Source of the DNA: Gordionus sp. m RMFG-2023
Taxonomy: Eukaryota > Nematomorpha > Gordioida > Chordodea > Parachordodidae
Length of the DNA stretch: 64,000 bases
Direction of reading: 5' to 3'
Assembly (NCBI RefSeq): GCF_954871325.1
Contig: NC_088778.1
Coordinates: forward strand, 24,041,120 to 24,105,119
Positions 46,699 through 57,489 of the stretch are shown one piece after another. The notes below the pieces were generated by a model. That model saw only the letters and a list, made by a program, of their open reading frames with translations. It was not told the origin of the DNA and searched no databases. The position numbers and the translations under genes were made by a program. Position 1 is the stretch's first letter; the number at the start of each line of letters is the position of its first letter.

Positions 46699-46921
46699 CA
46701 GTGTTGTAATTGATTTAGTGAAACATATTGACGATTAAATTAAAACCCATCCATATAAAATTATTTTCTTTGCAAAGATAATTAAAATATAGACAAAGTA
46801 TTTGAGAAAATTCTTTTATTACTCCTTTTGTTATTTTAATTATTCTTGCAAAGAAAATAATTTTATATGGATGAGTTTTAATTTAATCGTCAATATGTTT
46901 CATTAAATCATCACATCACTG
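46699..46921. mobile_element. Tc1/mariner-like palindromic MITE (copy 3)
   Basis: 223 bp, starting CAGTGTTGTAATTGATTTAG and ending AATCATCACATCACTG, with TA on both sides (46697-46698 and 46922-46923). It has the same long-armed palindrome as 3839-4059, but the internal sequence differs (TTTCTTTGCAAAGATAATTA), so this is an independent insertion that defines a family. Confidence 0.8.
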
Positions 46922-47773
46922 TATATGTTACAGATTAGTAATAAATTGTGCTTACAAATGACATATCTAAAGCCTAGACTGACGATTCATTCATTAAAAT
47001 GCATTTTTAAGCGTCATTGAAAGCAAATCAGCTGAACGTGCCATTTTGGTAACACATATAGTAATTATTCTCATGTTAAAAATTACTATTAAATTGATAA
47101 CTTGCTTCCTTATTATCTCGATGATCCGGTAATTCTTTGATAAAGTTTGCATCAGATATAGGAATTAGGCTCTCTTTTAGAATTTTAATATTAGTGTAAC
47201 CAAGATAGCGTCTCCAGCTGATTTGCGTTGATGTAAACTTTAAATGAATGAATCATCAGTCTAGGTATTATATATGTCATTGGCTTACAATCAATTTCCG
47301 TAATATATTATTGTTCTAGGCATATGTTTGTTTATTTATGATTATTAAAATATTATTGATTTTTTTTAATGTATAAAAAATATTATTGTTTTATTTTATT
47401 GGTTTTAAAAAGAAAATAAAAGTTTGAATTTTGGAAAATAAAAGAGTATCTCAAAAATGGTGCCTCTAATTTAAAAGATACCTGTATAAAAAAAAAATTA
47501 ATTCGGAACAACAATGACTACTATTACGAAACAGGCCAAAGATTTATAAAAAGGAAAAAGGAAATTCGTAAAAATAAGGTAAAAGTTTATATTTTTGTTG
47601 AAATTTTATGTATTATTGTGTATTAGGGATTTTCGTAATAATTTCGATATTGTATATTTTATCATTTAAGTCAGTTAAAATTTTTTTGATAAAGTTATTG
47701 ATAAGTTTATTATAGAATTAAAGAATTTGAAATTTGAAAATTAAGAGTTTAAATTAAAAATAATTTTAAGGAA
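46922..47773. other. Upstream flank of the Gag-like frames
   Basis: No gene. I looked here for a copy of the sequence at 50200-51250 that could act as a 5' LTR and saw none. Confidence 0.5.
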
Positions 47774-48811
47774 ATGCTAAATCGCAAAAATATTAAGACC
47801 TACAATTATTTTGAGGTCAAAAATGTTGAGCCGTTAAAAATGTATTTTGGAATATTAGTGGTTTTTATATTATGGGTTATAATATATTTTTGGTATAAGA
47901 AAAGAAATGGAAATAAAGATATAAATCGAGTAAGAATGTTAGAGCAAGTGGAAAGGGAGAAAAATAAAAAAATTGAAGAATTTAAGAGGAATATTGAAAA
48001 TTTATTTAATGAAATATATATGGTGAAAAATGAAAATGAAAAAAAGGAAATATTAAAAACAGATATCGTCAGAGATTCTGAAAAAAAGGTATGTGAAATT
48101 GATATTAATAAAACAGATTTCGTTAGAGAGTCTGAAAAAAGAGAAAATGGAAAAATTGGAGAAAATGACAAAAAAAAGGAAAATGAAATTGGAAAAATGG
48201 AACATAAAAAAAAGGAGATTAATATTGAAGAAATGAGAAGAGAAATGAGGGAAGAATGGGAAAATGAAAGGAAAGAGATAGAGAAAAAAGAAGTGGAAGA
48301 AAGGAGGAAAAGGGAAAAAATGGAGTTGATTGAAAGGGAAAAAGAGATGTTGAGAACAGAAATGACAGAAATGAAAATTAAAATAGAAGAATTGGAAAAG
48401 AAAAGTGAAGGAAAAGGAGTGTATGGGAATGATGAAAGGGAAAATAAAAAGTGTTATAATTGTGGGAAGTTTGGACATATAAGTAGAGGATGTAATGAAA
48501 GGAGAAATCCAAATGTGTTAACTATAATTTGTAAAAGGTGTGGAAATAAAGGGCATAAAACTGAGGAATGTTATGTTCCTACGTATAAATTGGTGAATGA
48601 AATTCAAAAAGCTTGTGGAAATTGTGGAAATTTTGGTCATGGTCATGATAAGTGTTTTAAGAATCAACAAGAAGATTCTAAAGCATTTCCGGCGGTAGAA
48701 TATATAAAAAAAGGGGAAAAAAATATCTATGAAAAAAGGAAAGTCGAAGATGTAACATGTTTCAAGTGTCGTAACATTGGACATTATGCGAGAGATTGTC
48801 CGGTCACATGA
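47774..48811 (+). CDS. Gag-like protein with N-terminal membrane segment, coiled coil and four zinc knuckles (retroelement-derived)
   Basis: 345 codons. Residues ~23-42 (MYFGILVVFILWVIIYFWYK) form a strong hydrophobic segment followed by KKRNGNK, like a signal anchor. Residues ~50-215 are very rich in Glu and Lys and should form a long coiled coil. Four CCHC knuckles follow: CYNCGKFGHISRGC, CKRCGNKGHKTEEC, CGNCGNFGHGHDKC and CFKCRNIGHYARDC. Knuckles of this spacing bind nucleic acid and are typical of retrotransposon Gag. The next frame downstream is a retropepsin. A membrane anchor before a Gag-like coiled coil is unusual. It may be a Gag-related part of a non-autonomous retroelement or a domesticated descendant. 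Treated as a fossil-type element; it looks open across its length. Confidence 0.7.
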   Translation: MLNRKNIKTYNYFEVKNVEPLKMYFGILVVFILWVIIYFWYKKRNGNKDINRVRMLEQVEREKNKKIEEFKRNIENLFNEIYMVKNENEKKEILKTDIVRDSEKKVCEIDINKTDFVRESEKRENGKIGENDKKKENEIGKMEHKKKEINIEEMRREMREEWENERKEIEKKEVEERRKREKMELIEREKEMLRTEMTEMKIKIEELEKKSEGKGVYGNDERENKKCYNCGKFGHISRGCNERRNPNVLTIICKRCGNKGHKTEECYVPTYKLVNEIQKACGNCGNFGHGHDKCFKNQQEDSKAFPAVEYIKKGEKNIYEKRKVEDVTCFKCRNIGHYARDCPVT

Positions 48812-48905
48812 CTATATGGTGGACAGGAATCAATATGTGGGGTTATTACATCGGAAAACCCAGCAGACAAGGGAAAAATTTTATTATTAGGGAATGTACT
48901 AAATA

Positions 48906-49676
48906 TTGAAAATAATTTGGGAAGAAAAGAAAAATAGTAATGAATTAGTGATGAAAAATAAGGGGAATGAGTGGCCCAGGGCGAATATACAAATTTGTGT
49001 TATGCCAGTTTCGATGGAAAAAGATATTAATTATGATGAATGTCCGCGCGTGAAAATTAATGTGGGAAATAAGGAAATTATAATGTTGTTAGATACGGGA
49101 GCAACTATATCGGTAATGGGGTATAGGGAATTTTCGAATTTATGGCCGAATGAGCGATTAATAAATGATAAAATGATAATTAAGCAGTTAAATGGAACTG
49201 TTATTTCGGTTTTGGGAAAAGTGAATTTGCCGGTGCTAATGAATGGGGAAGTGCAGTTCTTGGATTTGTGGATAATAAAAGAAGAGGTGGGTGCGATTTT
49301 GGGATGGAATTGGATATCGAAATTTGGATTAGAAAGTAAATTTTTGAATATATTTCAAGGGAAAAAGGATGATAAAAATATTGAAGTATTGGAAACATCT
49401 GTAAAGGAGGTGAATATGAAAAATCGGGAAAATGAATTTGTAGAAAATGAAATAGTGGGAATTGAAATTTTAGAAAATGTTAAAGTGGAAAATATGGAAA
49501 ATGATAATCAGGAAATTTGTGATAATGAAATAAATGGAATTTCGGAAATTGAAATATTAAAAATTGATGATATTAAAAATTTGAGAAATAATTTTGAGGA
49601 AATTCAGAGAAATGAAATAATGATAAATAAAAAAATGATTCAGGAGGAGCCTGAGTGTATGAGCCTGAGTGTATGA
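48906..49676 (+). CDS. Retropepsin-like protein (retroelement-derived)
   Basis: 256 codons in a different frame from the Gag-like gene and 94 bp downstream. Residues ~45-130 form an aspartic protease of the retropepsin type: MLLDTGATISVMG with the catalytic DTGA, then LGKVNLPVLMNGEVQFLDLW and a second hydrophobic-Gly motif, AILGWNWISKFG. The rest is an acidic Asn/Glu-rich tail. The protease would normally cut a Gag polyprotein. No reverse transcriptase, RNase H or integrase is recognisable in the following 2.7 kb. The stop is preceded by a duplicated GAGCCTGAGTGTAT. Confidence 0.72.
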   Translation: MKIIWEEKKNSNELVMKNKGNEWPRANIQICVMPVSMEKDINYDECPRVKINVGNKEIIMLLDTGATISVMGYREFSNLWPNERLINDKMIIKQLNGTVISVLGKVNLPVLMNGEVQFLDLWIIKEEVGAILGWNWISKFGLESKFLNIFQGKKDDKNIEVLETSVKEVNMKNRENEFVENEIVGIEILENVKVENMENDNQEICDNEINGISEIEILKIDDIKNLRNNFEEIQRNEIMINKKMIQEEPECMSLSV

Positions 49677-52398
49677 ATAATAAACAAGTTGTAATATATG
49701 GATCGGATTTTTATTTTGAATCATGAATAAGATTTAAGAAGAATCATACAATATTATTCTAATAATACAAAAGGAAAAACATGCTTTAGAAATATACATA
49801 TCAGTTTTCAACAACGGTTGTGCGAAAAATTATAATGATTAGATTTCATAAGTTCTTCAAAGACGTGGGGTGAAAACCATAGTGATTAGAAGTAAGAGGT
49901 TGTTCATAAACGTAAGTATGAAAACTTTTATGATTAGGTCATTGATTTCTCAACAACGTATGTATGAAAAGAGATTTATATATTTCAGCAGTTTTTTAAA
50001 GACTGAGTGTCAAAGAGTACATGAGGAAATAAATACACAATGATAATTTTTGTAAAAAAAAAAAGATAGGTTTTGATATATATTTTAGAATAGGATTTTT
50101 AGATATAAATTTAGACATGGCTGAAAAGAAGATGAGATCAATAGCTAAATACAAGTAAATTTTTCATGAAAATATGGGTCTAGGCTTCATTAAGGGGAGA
50201 GGGGTGATAGAATGTGATATATTTATATAATTTATTATATTTTGCTACGTATTATAAAATTTAAGATTTAGTATAATTTACGCCATTTATTAAAGGCAGA
50301 ATTAGTTTAGAGGAGATAAATGTAGATATGTAAATAGATTATTTAGGTAGAAGTAGATTAGATGTGATAACCCGATATTTCAGCAAGGACAAACTGTCGT
50401 AGAAGACCCGAAAGTCTGAAAGATAGATACGATTACAAGTATTAGAGGCAACAACCAATCAATTACAAGAGAAAGGGGGAAAACAAGCAAATTGATAGAA
50501 AAGAGGGTCAAGACGTTATGCTGCAATCGTTAATCGCTGACCAATAATAGCCAATTATTCCGAGACTTTAGTCTTGATAAGAAAGCTACGATAAATTGTA
50601 AAAAAGATTAAGACAGACTAGCAAAAAACCAGAGAGGAAAGGAAACTGGATGTCATCGATAATCGTTATCAATCGTGGATAGTGGAAAACAGGCGTGTAT
50701 CAAGTTCGTCAGTGGCTTACAGCGATAAAAAGCTGATCGTTTCACAGGGTGACAAGCGACAGATAGAATTCAAAAATTTCAAGCGACAAAGCCTTCGTTA
50801 GAACTTAGAAGACAGCAAAAATTAAGAAGAATAAGTCGAGATCGAAAGAAGATTGATTATTCGCAGATTGGTGGGTCTAACTTAAGTGGAAGGGTGTTGC
50901 AGTTTTACTTTACAAAAAAATGCATTATGCAAATCGTAAACAAAAATAATGTTTTATTAAAATATCCCCGTCTATGTAAATGAGAAAAAAACGCGTGAGA
51001 TTTGTAGATTTTTTCATACTTTAACAGTTTTAACAAGTGGGATGTAGAACTTGTTATTCTTCGCTAGGGAGACTATGTAAATGTTGATTAAAGAAAAAGG
51101 ATATATAATGGAGAAATTATGATGCGAAAAGGGGATTATTATTTTAACTAAAATTTACTTTTAATTTTTTAATTTTATTTTATTTTTTTTATGATGTTTA
51201 CTATTATAATTTTGAATAAAGAATTAAAGTTGATTTTATGATTTCGTGATTCCTAATTATTATTAATTTCCTTTTTATATATATATTTGTTTTCTATTTT
51301 TATATTTAGGTTTTGATGCACAATGACAATCTTGTCGTTGTGACAATTATTATATTACTTTTTCATTTAATTATTATTTGTATTTACCGTATTATTTTTT
51401 AGAAAATGTTTTACTTGAGCCTGTAAATTAAAAATATATAATAATCGCATTTAATGATTAAAAAATTATTAGTTTTATAACAAAATAAAAGACATATTAT
51501 ATAATTCATTCATCAATATTATTTTTAACTACTGCATTGATAGTCAATATTCTAGGCAGACTAATCCGCATTCTACAGGCTAATTCCCCCCAATACCGAC
51601 TACAAACGAAACTTTGGCAATAATATATATAAATATGAATTTTAAATATTCATAAATCTGTTGTAATTTCTTCGTTTTCTTTGAGCTGTATTTTCTTGTA
51701 AAGATTTCATTCCCCCGCAATGATTCCTTTTCTATATTTTTATGGAATCCACACCGTAATTAAATTTGACTTATATAAACTCGCTCGATTATCTACCATG
51801 ATTAAATTCAGGAAATGAAGGCTTCTTTTACACTTATGAAGGAATCCAGGTAGTTAAGGAATTATATATATATTTTGTTATAATATGTTTATTTAATTAA
51901 CAACAAAAAAATTTAATATACCATTTTTAAAAGTTATACTAGCTTTTTGATATATATGTTATTTTTAGTGTTCTGCTGCTTTATACAATAAACGTTAAAT
52001 TATATTTGGTGATAATTATATATTATTATTCACTCTACTTACATATACTTTAACTAAAGAAAATAATATTGATATTCTTAATTATGAGCTAAAATCCCTA
52101 TAAATTTTTAATAAGAAATATCTTCATCGATACATTACCGAAGACAAATAATCATTTCATATTTATTTAATATTAGTCTTGTTAAATAGTTGTAATTTAT
52201 AATTCTCCTTTAAACTACTTGTTTTGTTTTGGTCAAGACATTCAAAATTTAAATTGTTTTTTTTGAACTACACTAATTCTAATTGTGAATAATTTTCTAT
52301 TAGTTACAAATTTTATTATAAATAGATGAAATTTGATTTTATATTTCTTGAGTATAAAAATTAAATTGATTCGTAATATTTCGCAATTTTCAGAAGCT
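49677..52398. other. 3' flank of the Gag/protease frames, non-coding
   Basis: GC content is higher than the surroundings at 50340-50960. A purine tract, TTAAGGGGAGAGGGG, at about 50190-50205 is followed by TGATAGAATGTGATA, which could mark the start of a 3' LTR. A second candidate tract, TTAAGTGGAAGGGTG, is at about 50883. Neither has a matching upstream copy in the window. The region from 51240 to 52398 is AT-rich with no gene. Confidence 0.5.
49808..49990. repeat. Degenerate ~50 bp tandem repeat, about four units
   Basis: Units of the form TCAACAACGTATGTATGAAAA ... TTATGATTAG recur near 49808, 49854, 49902 and 49953, with heavy divergence (TCTTCAAAGACG, TTCATAAACG, TCTCAACAACG). They lie just beyond the protease frame. 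Function unknown. Confidence 0.5.
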
Positions 52399-54318
52399 CT
52401 AATTCTCAGAAGTCAACATGGTGGCAGTTCCGTTACTTCGAGGAAATCGTAAATAAATATTTAAATTAAAACAGATTCCCAACAATAATGTTAATATAAA
52501 TATGTCAGAACTTTTAGGAGATTTGTTCTGCTTATTCCATATAGTTTGACATTTATAAAATGTCGATCTTGACACCCTTTTAAAATCTTCATCATTTAAA
52601 GCTCCTTCAGCATCTACTGTTACTATCAAATTTAAATTATGACAGGAGCATCTCTGATGGCTGGGTAACATTGTGGAGTTAGTTGAAGATCCTATAGTAT
52701 ATTGATTAGATTAACATGTATTATAAAATAATTTAAACCTTCTTCTAAGATCTCATTAATATCATTGGCATCAACACCTATTTCCTCCTCTTCCAATACA
52801 TGTTGACTATCATTCTGTATCTCATCTTCAGCATTATCCTCACCAAATATTCTATATTTGTATTAAATAGGACAAATTAAATTATTCATCCAGTTTTAAT
52901 AAAAATGTCTTGTAATATTTATCAAAAATGGTGTGGAAAAATCATTTCTTAGTATTCTAAATTTTGAACCTCAGGAATTATAATGTAACTAAACAAAAAT
53001 ATTTTATCAAATGAATACATTGAATGAATTCCCTGTACTGTATATAAATTGATGGCAATTAATCAATAAGAAATAAATATAGTAAAAATCTAATCATCCA
53101 TGAAATATTCAATAACCATATCTTATTAAATGTTAGATTAGCTCAATGACACTGTACAATAAAAATTAATGAAATAATCCACCTCTGTTTTATATTTTAT
53201 TAGTTAATTTCACTAATTTTATTTATAATTTGATATAAATTATGATAATCATAATATTACTAAAATATATGTGTATTTAGTTAATAAAAATTCTATAAAT
53301 AATGTGAAATATTAAAATACTAAATATTTTATAGATTAAATAATAACCATTCCATTCTGATTAATTTACTGCCCAAAAAATCATAACTTAAAATAAATAT
53401 TATAAATAAATTTGTGATATAACCCAAATGCCTTCTGGTAGTTAGACCCATTATCAGTAACCATCTTGCAAATTTTATTATGAATCCTAAAAGACTTGTG
53501 GATGTCAATAATTTTATTTGCAAGTACGTCATATGTCTGGCATCCTATAATCCTTTTAAGGGCTAAGGCTACAGATCTTCTTTTTAAAGTCCTAGGGTCT
53601 AACCAATGGCCTGTGATTCCCAAATAAGCTCTAAAAATATTTAATCAGATCAATTTATAAATATAAATAAGTTTTTACCTTCTGTTATGTGTCCAACTAT
53701 CTGCCGTGGTACATACATAAGATATATCTGATAACTCTACTATTAGAGCATCTTTCATCACTTTGAAGTTGTCGGCTATTTTATTCATAAGTGTCTGGCG
53801 ACATAAAACTGTTGTGCCAGGGGATAAAGTTTTAATCATAATAGTAAATGATGGATTATCAACCAAGGACAATGGCTGAACTGTGTCAATAATAAAATCA
53901 ACAATTACTTTATCAGCCAATTTTTGTGAAATATTGGCATGTTTATTATCAGTTAATTTGGTTTGGATAGTATTTGTCTTTTTGAATGAAGATTCTCCTA
54001 CAAATTTTTTTATATGTTTCTCTATTTCCTTATAGCAATTGGCGTGAACAGTCTTATAAAATAAATAATATTATAATGTAAAAATAACAATTTACCTTTA
54101 GGTGTTTCTTCAGGTTATAGCTACTCGATTGATTTGATGATATATTTTTTTTACATTTTAAGCACAGGAATTTGAATCCAGATTTGTTTTAATATTTATT
54201 TTAAAAGATATCTAGGGAATGGGAAATCGTTATTAGAGCTATTAAGTACATTTTCTTCCATTGAATCTTCCATGTCCATATCACTTTCAAGGATTTGGAT
54301 ATCCATGGGCGATGCCAT
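52399..54318 (-). pseudogene. hAT transposase (BED finger type), multi-exon, C-terminus missing
   Basis: It starts MASPMDIQILESDMDMEDSM at 54318 and, after a frame change, has a BED-type finger (FKFLCLKCKKN ... YNLKKHLK) near 54107-54180. An exon at about 53680-54055 encodes YKEIEKHIKKFVGESSF, LADKVIVDFIIDTVQPLSLV and VCTTADSWTHNRR. After a 48-bp GTAAAA...TTTTAG intron comes AYLGITGHWLDPRTLKRRSV, then MVTDNGSNYQKAFG. Further on are an acidic exon (EEEEIGVDANDINEILEE) and CSCHNLNLIVTVDAEGAL (52.4-52.65 kb). The last reads CSCHNLNL where autonomous hAT proteins have a CxxHxLNL motif. No dimerisation domain follows. The family resembles ZBED-like hAT. The short introns match the host gene at 317. 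Confidence 0.75.
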
Positions 54319-54475
54319 TTTAGATTATTAACACAGATTGAAAATATAAATTAAATATTGAAAATATATTTAAATTTCAAAATTAAATAATAAATTATAA
54401 AAATTTTAATTAATTATGATATTATATTTAAATTTTGATGTTTATACTTACATTCATTATATTTTTTAAAAGTAG

Positions 54476-54597
54476 AGAAGTAGCGCGCTACTTAGCTACT
54501 TTTAAAAAAAGTAGCGCGCTAAAAAATTAAATATTTTAAAAAAAAGTAGCGGCTATTAGCTATAGCTACCAAAAAAGATAGCGCGCTACAACTCTGC
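54476..54597. mobile_element. hAT end with three GCGCGC subterminal motifs
   Basis: GTAGCGCGCTAC, GTAGCGCGCTA and ATAGCGCGCTAC occur at about 54480, 54511 and 54580, with GTAGCGGCTATTAGCTATAGC between them. The edge reads CAACTCTGCTA, i.e. TAGCAGAGTTG reading inward. It sits beyond the N-terminal side of the 52.4-54.3 kb transposase and is probably that element's terminal repeat. The opposite end was not found. Confidence 0.6.
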
Positions 54598-56233
54598 TAA
54601 TTATAAGTCAGTTTCTGACACACTCACAAGACTTACATGTGTAATCATATAAAAAAATGAAAACATTATAATAAAACTTTTATGGAAAATATATACATCA
54701 GATTTTTTAATACTGAGAAAGAAACAAGATTATATTTTTTTATTTTTATATCTTACTTGCTTTATACATCCTCTTTGATTTTCATAAAATATGACAAAAT
54801 GCAATTAAATATGACAATAAAATGTGATAAGATTCTTGTTATTTACATATTACAAATAATGTGCAATATAGCGTATAGATATAGTCAGCATTTTTTCTAA
54901 AATAGATGGATACGGAGTATGATCATATATTGACAACAATGGATTTATATAACAATGCAAGAAATAATATCTGGGAAAAATTATATATTTTCCAGCATAA
55001 GTGTGATTAAAACAGGTTTTGACTCCTCTGGAAGAAAATAATATAAAAGTGAAAATTTATTCAAGTTATTTGGGTCAATTAATATATGATATATTTTAAA
55101 ATTATATATTATAAATTTTTGATTGAATTACATGTGATTGTAGAAATTATTTCTCCAAATAAAGTTAAAAATATGTTTAGAATTATTTTGCCATATAATT
55201 TTAAGAGAAAATTACCATGGTCCACTCAAGGACCTTTCATTTAGTTATAATTTTTAAATATTAATCATTACATAAGTATTCATTAAATTTAAATATGATG
55301 ATATTTTGCTAAATTTTGATCAATTAAGATAGAGTACAAATATAAAACAGTCAGGATACATTTACAGATTAAAAAAATATTTGAAATGAATACTATTTTA
55401 CATATCCATTTCCAGTTTTGTACTTCAGTTTTTGGTATTAATAGGCTATTTATCACATTCATTTATATGTTATATTAAAGATCTATTATAAGCTACATAA
55501 TAAATTTTAAATTATTACTCTCTCTGATATTTGAAAATGAAGTAAGTGCTTAATTCAAAAATATACCATTTTCCCGCTTTTTAAAAGCCCATATCAGAGA
55601 GAGTAAGTGATGTATGGAGGTAAATACTTTTTTTTAGTTCTAGGAGACTTATTTTGCTTATCTAATATAGATTTCATCATAGATAGGTTAAAAGAACTAA
55701 CTGGAGATAATGGAACCACAAAATATTCTAATGGACTTTGAGTATGACGCTCAAAATGCTTTCAGTGCCTATGATAAAACGATGCTAACATATTGCGACA
55801 CCGCTATGGGCCAAATAAAATGCAAATCAAAGAATATTATAGACATAGAGAGATAACAAATAGAGATTGGCAGTGACAAAAAATCTATAATCTATCATAA
55901 AAAATATTATTTTCATAATTATATAGATAAATTATTGCAGTTACTATATGACATTGTTAAATATTTAGTAATAAAATTATTATTCATTTCTTGCTATCAG
56001 ACTCTTTTACAATTTAAAGACCTTAGAAAAAAAATATGAGAAAATCCAAATTATTTTAAAAAAATATAAAATACCCAAAGACCTATAAAATAGTTGATCT
56101 AAAGACTTCTAATAAAATTTGTTGGGGGAAAATCCAAATAAAATAGTGGATACGCCCTATGTTTGAGTTTACTACATATTTTTTTAAGAATATCTATTTA
56201 ATTACATCTCCAAATAACCAAATTATAATCAAT
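54598..56233. other. AT-rich non-coding stretch
   Basis: Contains a perfect 16-bp inverted repeat at 55515-55606 (listed). Residual GC-richer text at 55650-55850 (GGAGATAATGGAACCAC) could be an old element, but no motif is recognised. Confidence 0.5.
55515..55606. repeat. Perfect 16-bp inverted repeat, 60 bp apart
   Basis: TTACTCTCTCTGATAT at 55515-55530 and ATATCAGAGAGAGTAA at 55591-55606 match perfectly in inverse. The unit could be a mini-MITE or a hairpin; no target duplication is seen. Confidence 0.6.
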
Positions 56234-56636
56234 TAGATCTGCAAAGTTAGGCCCGGGACGTACCCGACTCGAGTCTGGACCGGCCCGAAAGGTCTTCGGG
56301 CCGGGCTCGGGCCTAATTCTATTTAAAATAATTGCGTTCGGGCCGGCCCTGGCTTAATATTTAAAAAAAAATTTTGGGCCGGGTTCGGACCTTGGAAATC
56401 TTATTAAATATTTATATTGAATTTTTTATGTAAAATAAAAATTTTAACGCTATATAACATATGTCTTTTATTTTAAATAATTATAAAAATTAATTTCTAT
56501 ATTTAAATAAATTCTGGCCTGGCCGGGCCGTTAAATTTTTTTAAAATAAATTTAGGGTTCGGGCCGAGTCGGCAAAACTTTTTAAAAAAATTTCGTGCCG
56601 GGCTGGTTTTGAAAAATTAGGCCCGTTGCAGATCAC
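56234..56636. mobile_element. 403-bp hAT-type MITE with perfect 8-bp target duplication
   Basis: Flanked by TAATCAAT at 56226-56233 and 56637-56644. Ends read TAGATCTGCAA and TTGCAGATCAC, an inverted pair apart from the outermost bases. The inside is packed with GCCCGGCCCG/CGGGCCGGGC motifs between A/T runs, the same design as the insertion at 37050-37412. No coding. Confidence 0.8.
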
Positions 56637-57489
56637 TAATCAATTTCTTTTAAATATTTAAAAAATATTTATAATCCATTATATTATCGAGGTAAAAAAA
56701 TTTTATAATCATATAAAGCATCTTTCTAAAAATATTCTTTACTATTAAAATGAAACACTGAAATTTAACTTAATGTGTGATAATTTATTTCAATGAACAT
56801 TAACTTGTTTTTATACCCAGTTTAAAAGTTTCAGAATCTCTTCAAATAACATCATTGAAAATTCTATCAAACACCCAAACATCTTTTAATTTTTCTAAAC
56901 ATCTTTATTATTTTTTTTTCGTCTAATGGTATCTTTCCTAAAGTATTATATTTCCATTCTTTTGAATAAATATATCTAAATCCTTGAATTAATGTTGATT
57001 AAAACATTTTAATATTATATATATTATAATAATTATCTTTGTTAGTTTTGATCCATCATCCTCTGAAATTTATATTTTTACTCTGATGACATTACTGGGA
57101 TTAGGCGAACTTATGATACTATATACATATAATGTTGCAGAAATCATTAGTTTCTAGCAAAAGTGACGTTAATCTAAATACTCATGATAGAACTAATAGA
57201 TTCCAAGACTCGTACAAGCCAATATTTATTGTTATTTCTACAATTACATAGGAAAATTTCAGTTAGCTATTAAAATGGTAGATGTTATTAGCGGATTTTT
57301 ACCTAACGAATATAGTAACACAAGACATTTTAAAATATTTAAACTTATATTTAATATCTTAAGGCTGGTTTAATCAAATAACTCATCTCTAACTTTACCT
57401 GATCACCAGAGCTCCCGTTAGTCAGCTATTGCTGTTCGCTCCCCACCACGTGAAGGTGGGAGATGGATTTTAGGGGAGCATAGAAAGAA
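56637..57489. other. AT-rich spacer with a GC-rich hairpin patch before the satellite
   Basis: No gene. At 57405-57480 a GC-rich patch contains nested inverted repeats: CCACC...GGTGG around ACGTGAA, and GCTCCCC...GGGGAGC outside it. The satellite begins right after. Confidence 0.5.

Noticed and set aside
47806-48784. Long minus-strand frames of Phe/Ser/Ile opposite the Gag-like gene
   Set aside because: Shadows of the Glu/Lys-rich coding strand; low complexity, no motif, overlapping the better-supported frame.
46922-51250. LTR pair around the Gag/protease frames
   Set aside because: A purine tract and TG start near 50205 look right, but I could not find the same sequence upstream of 47774.
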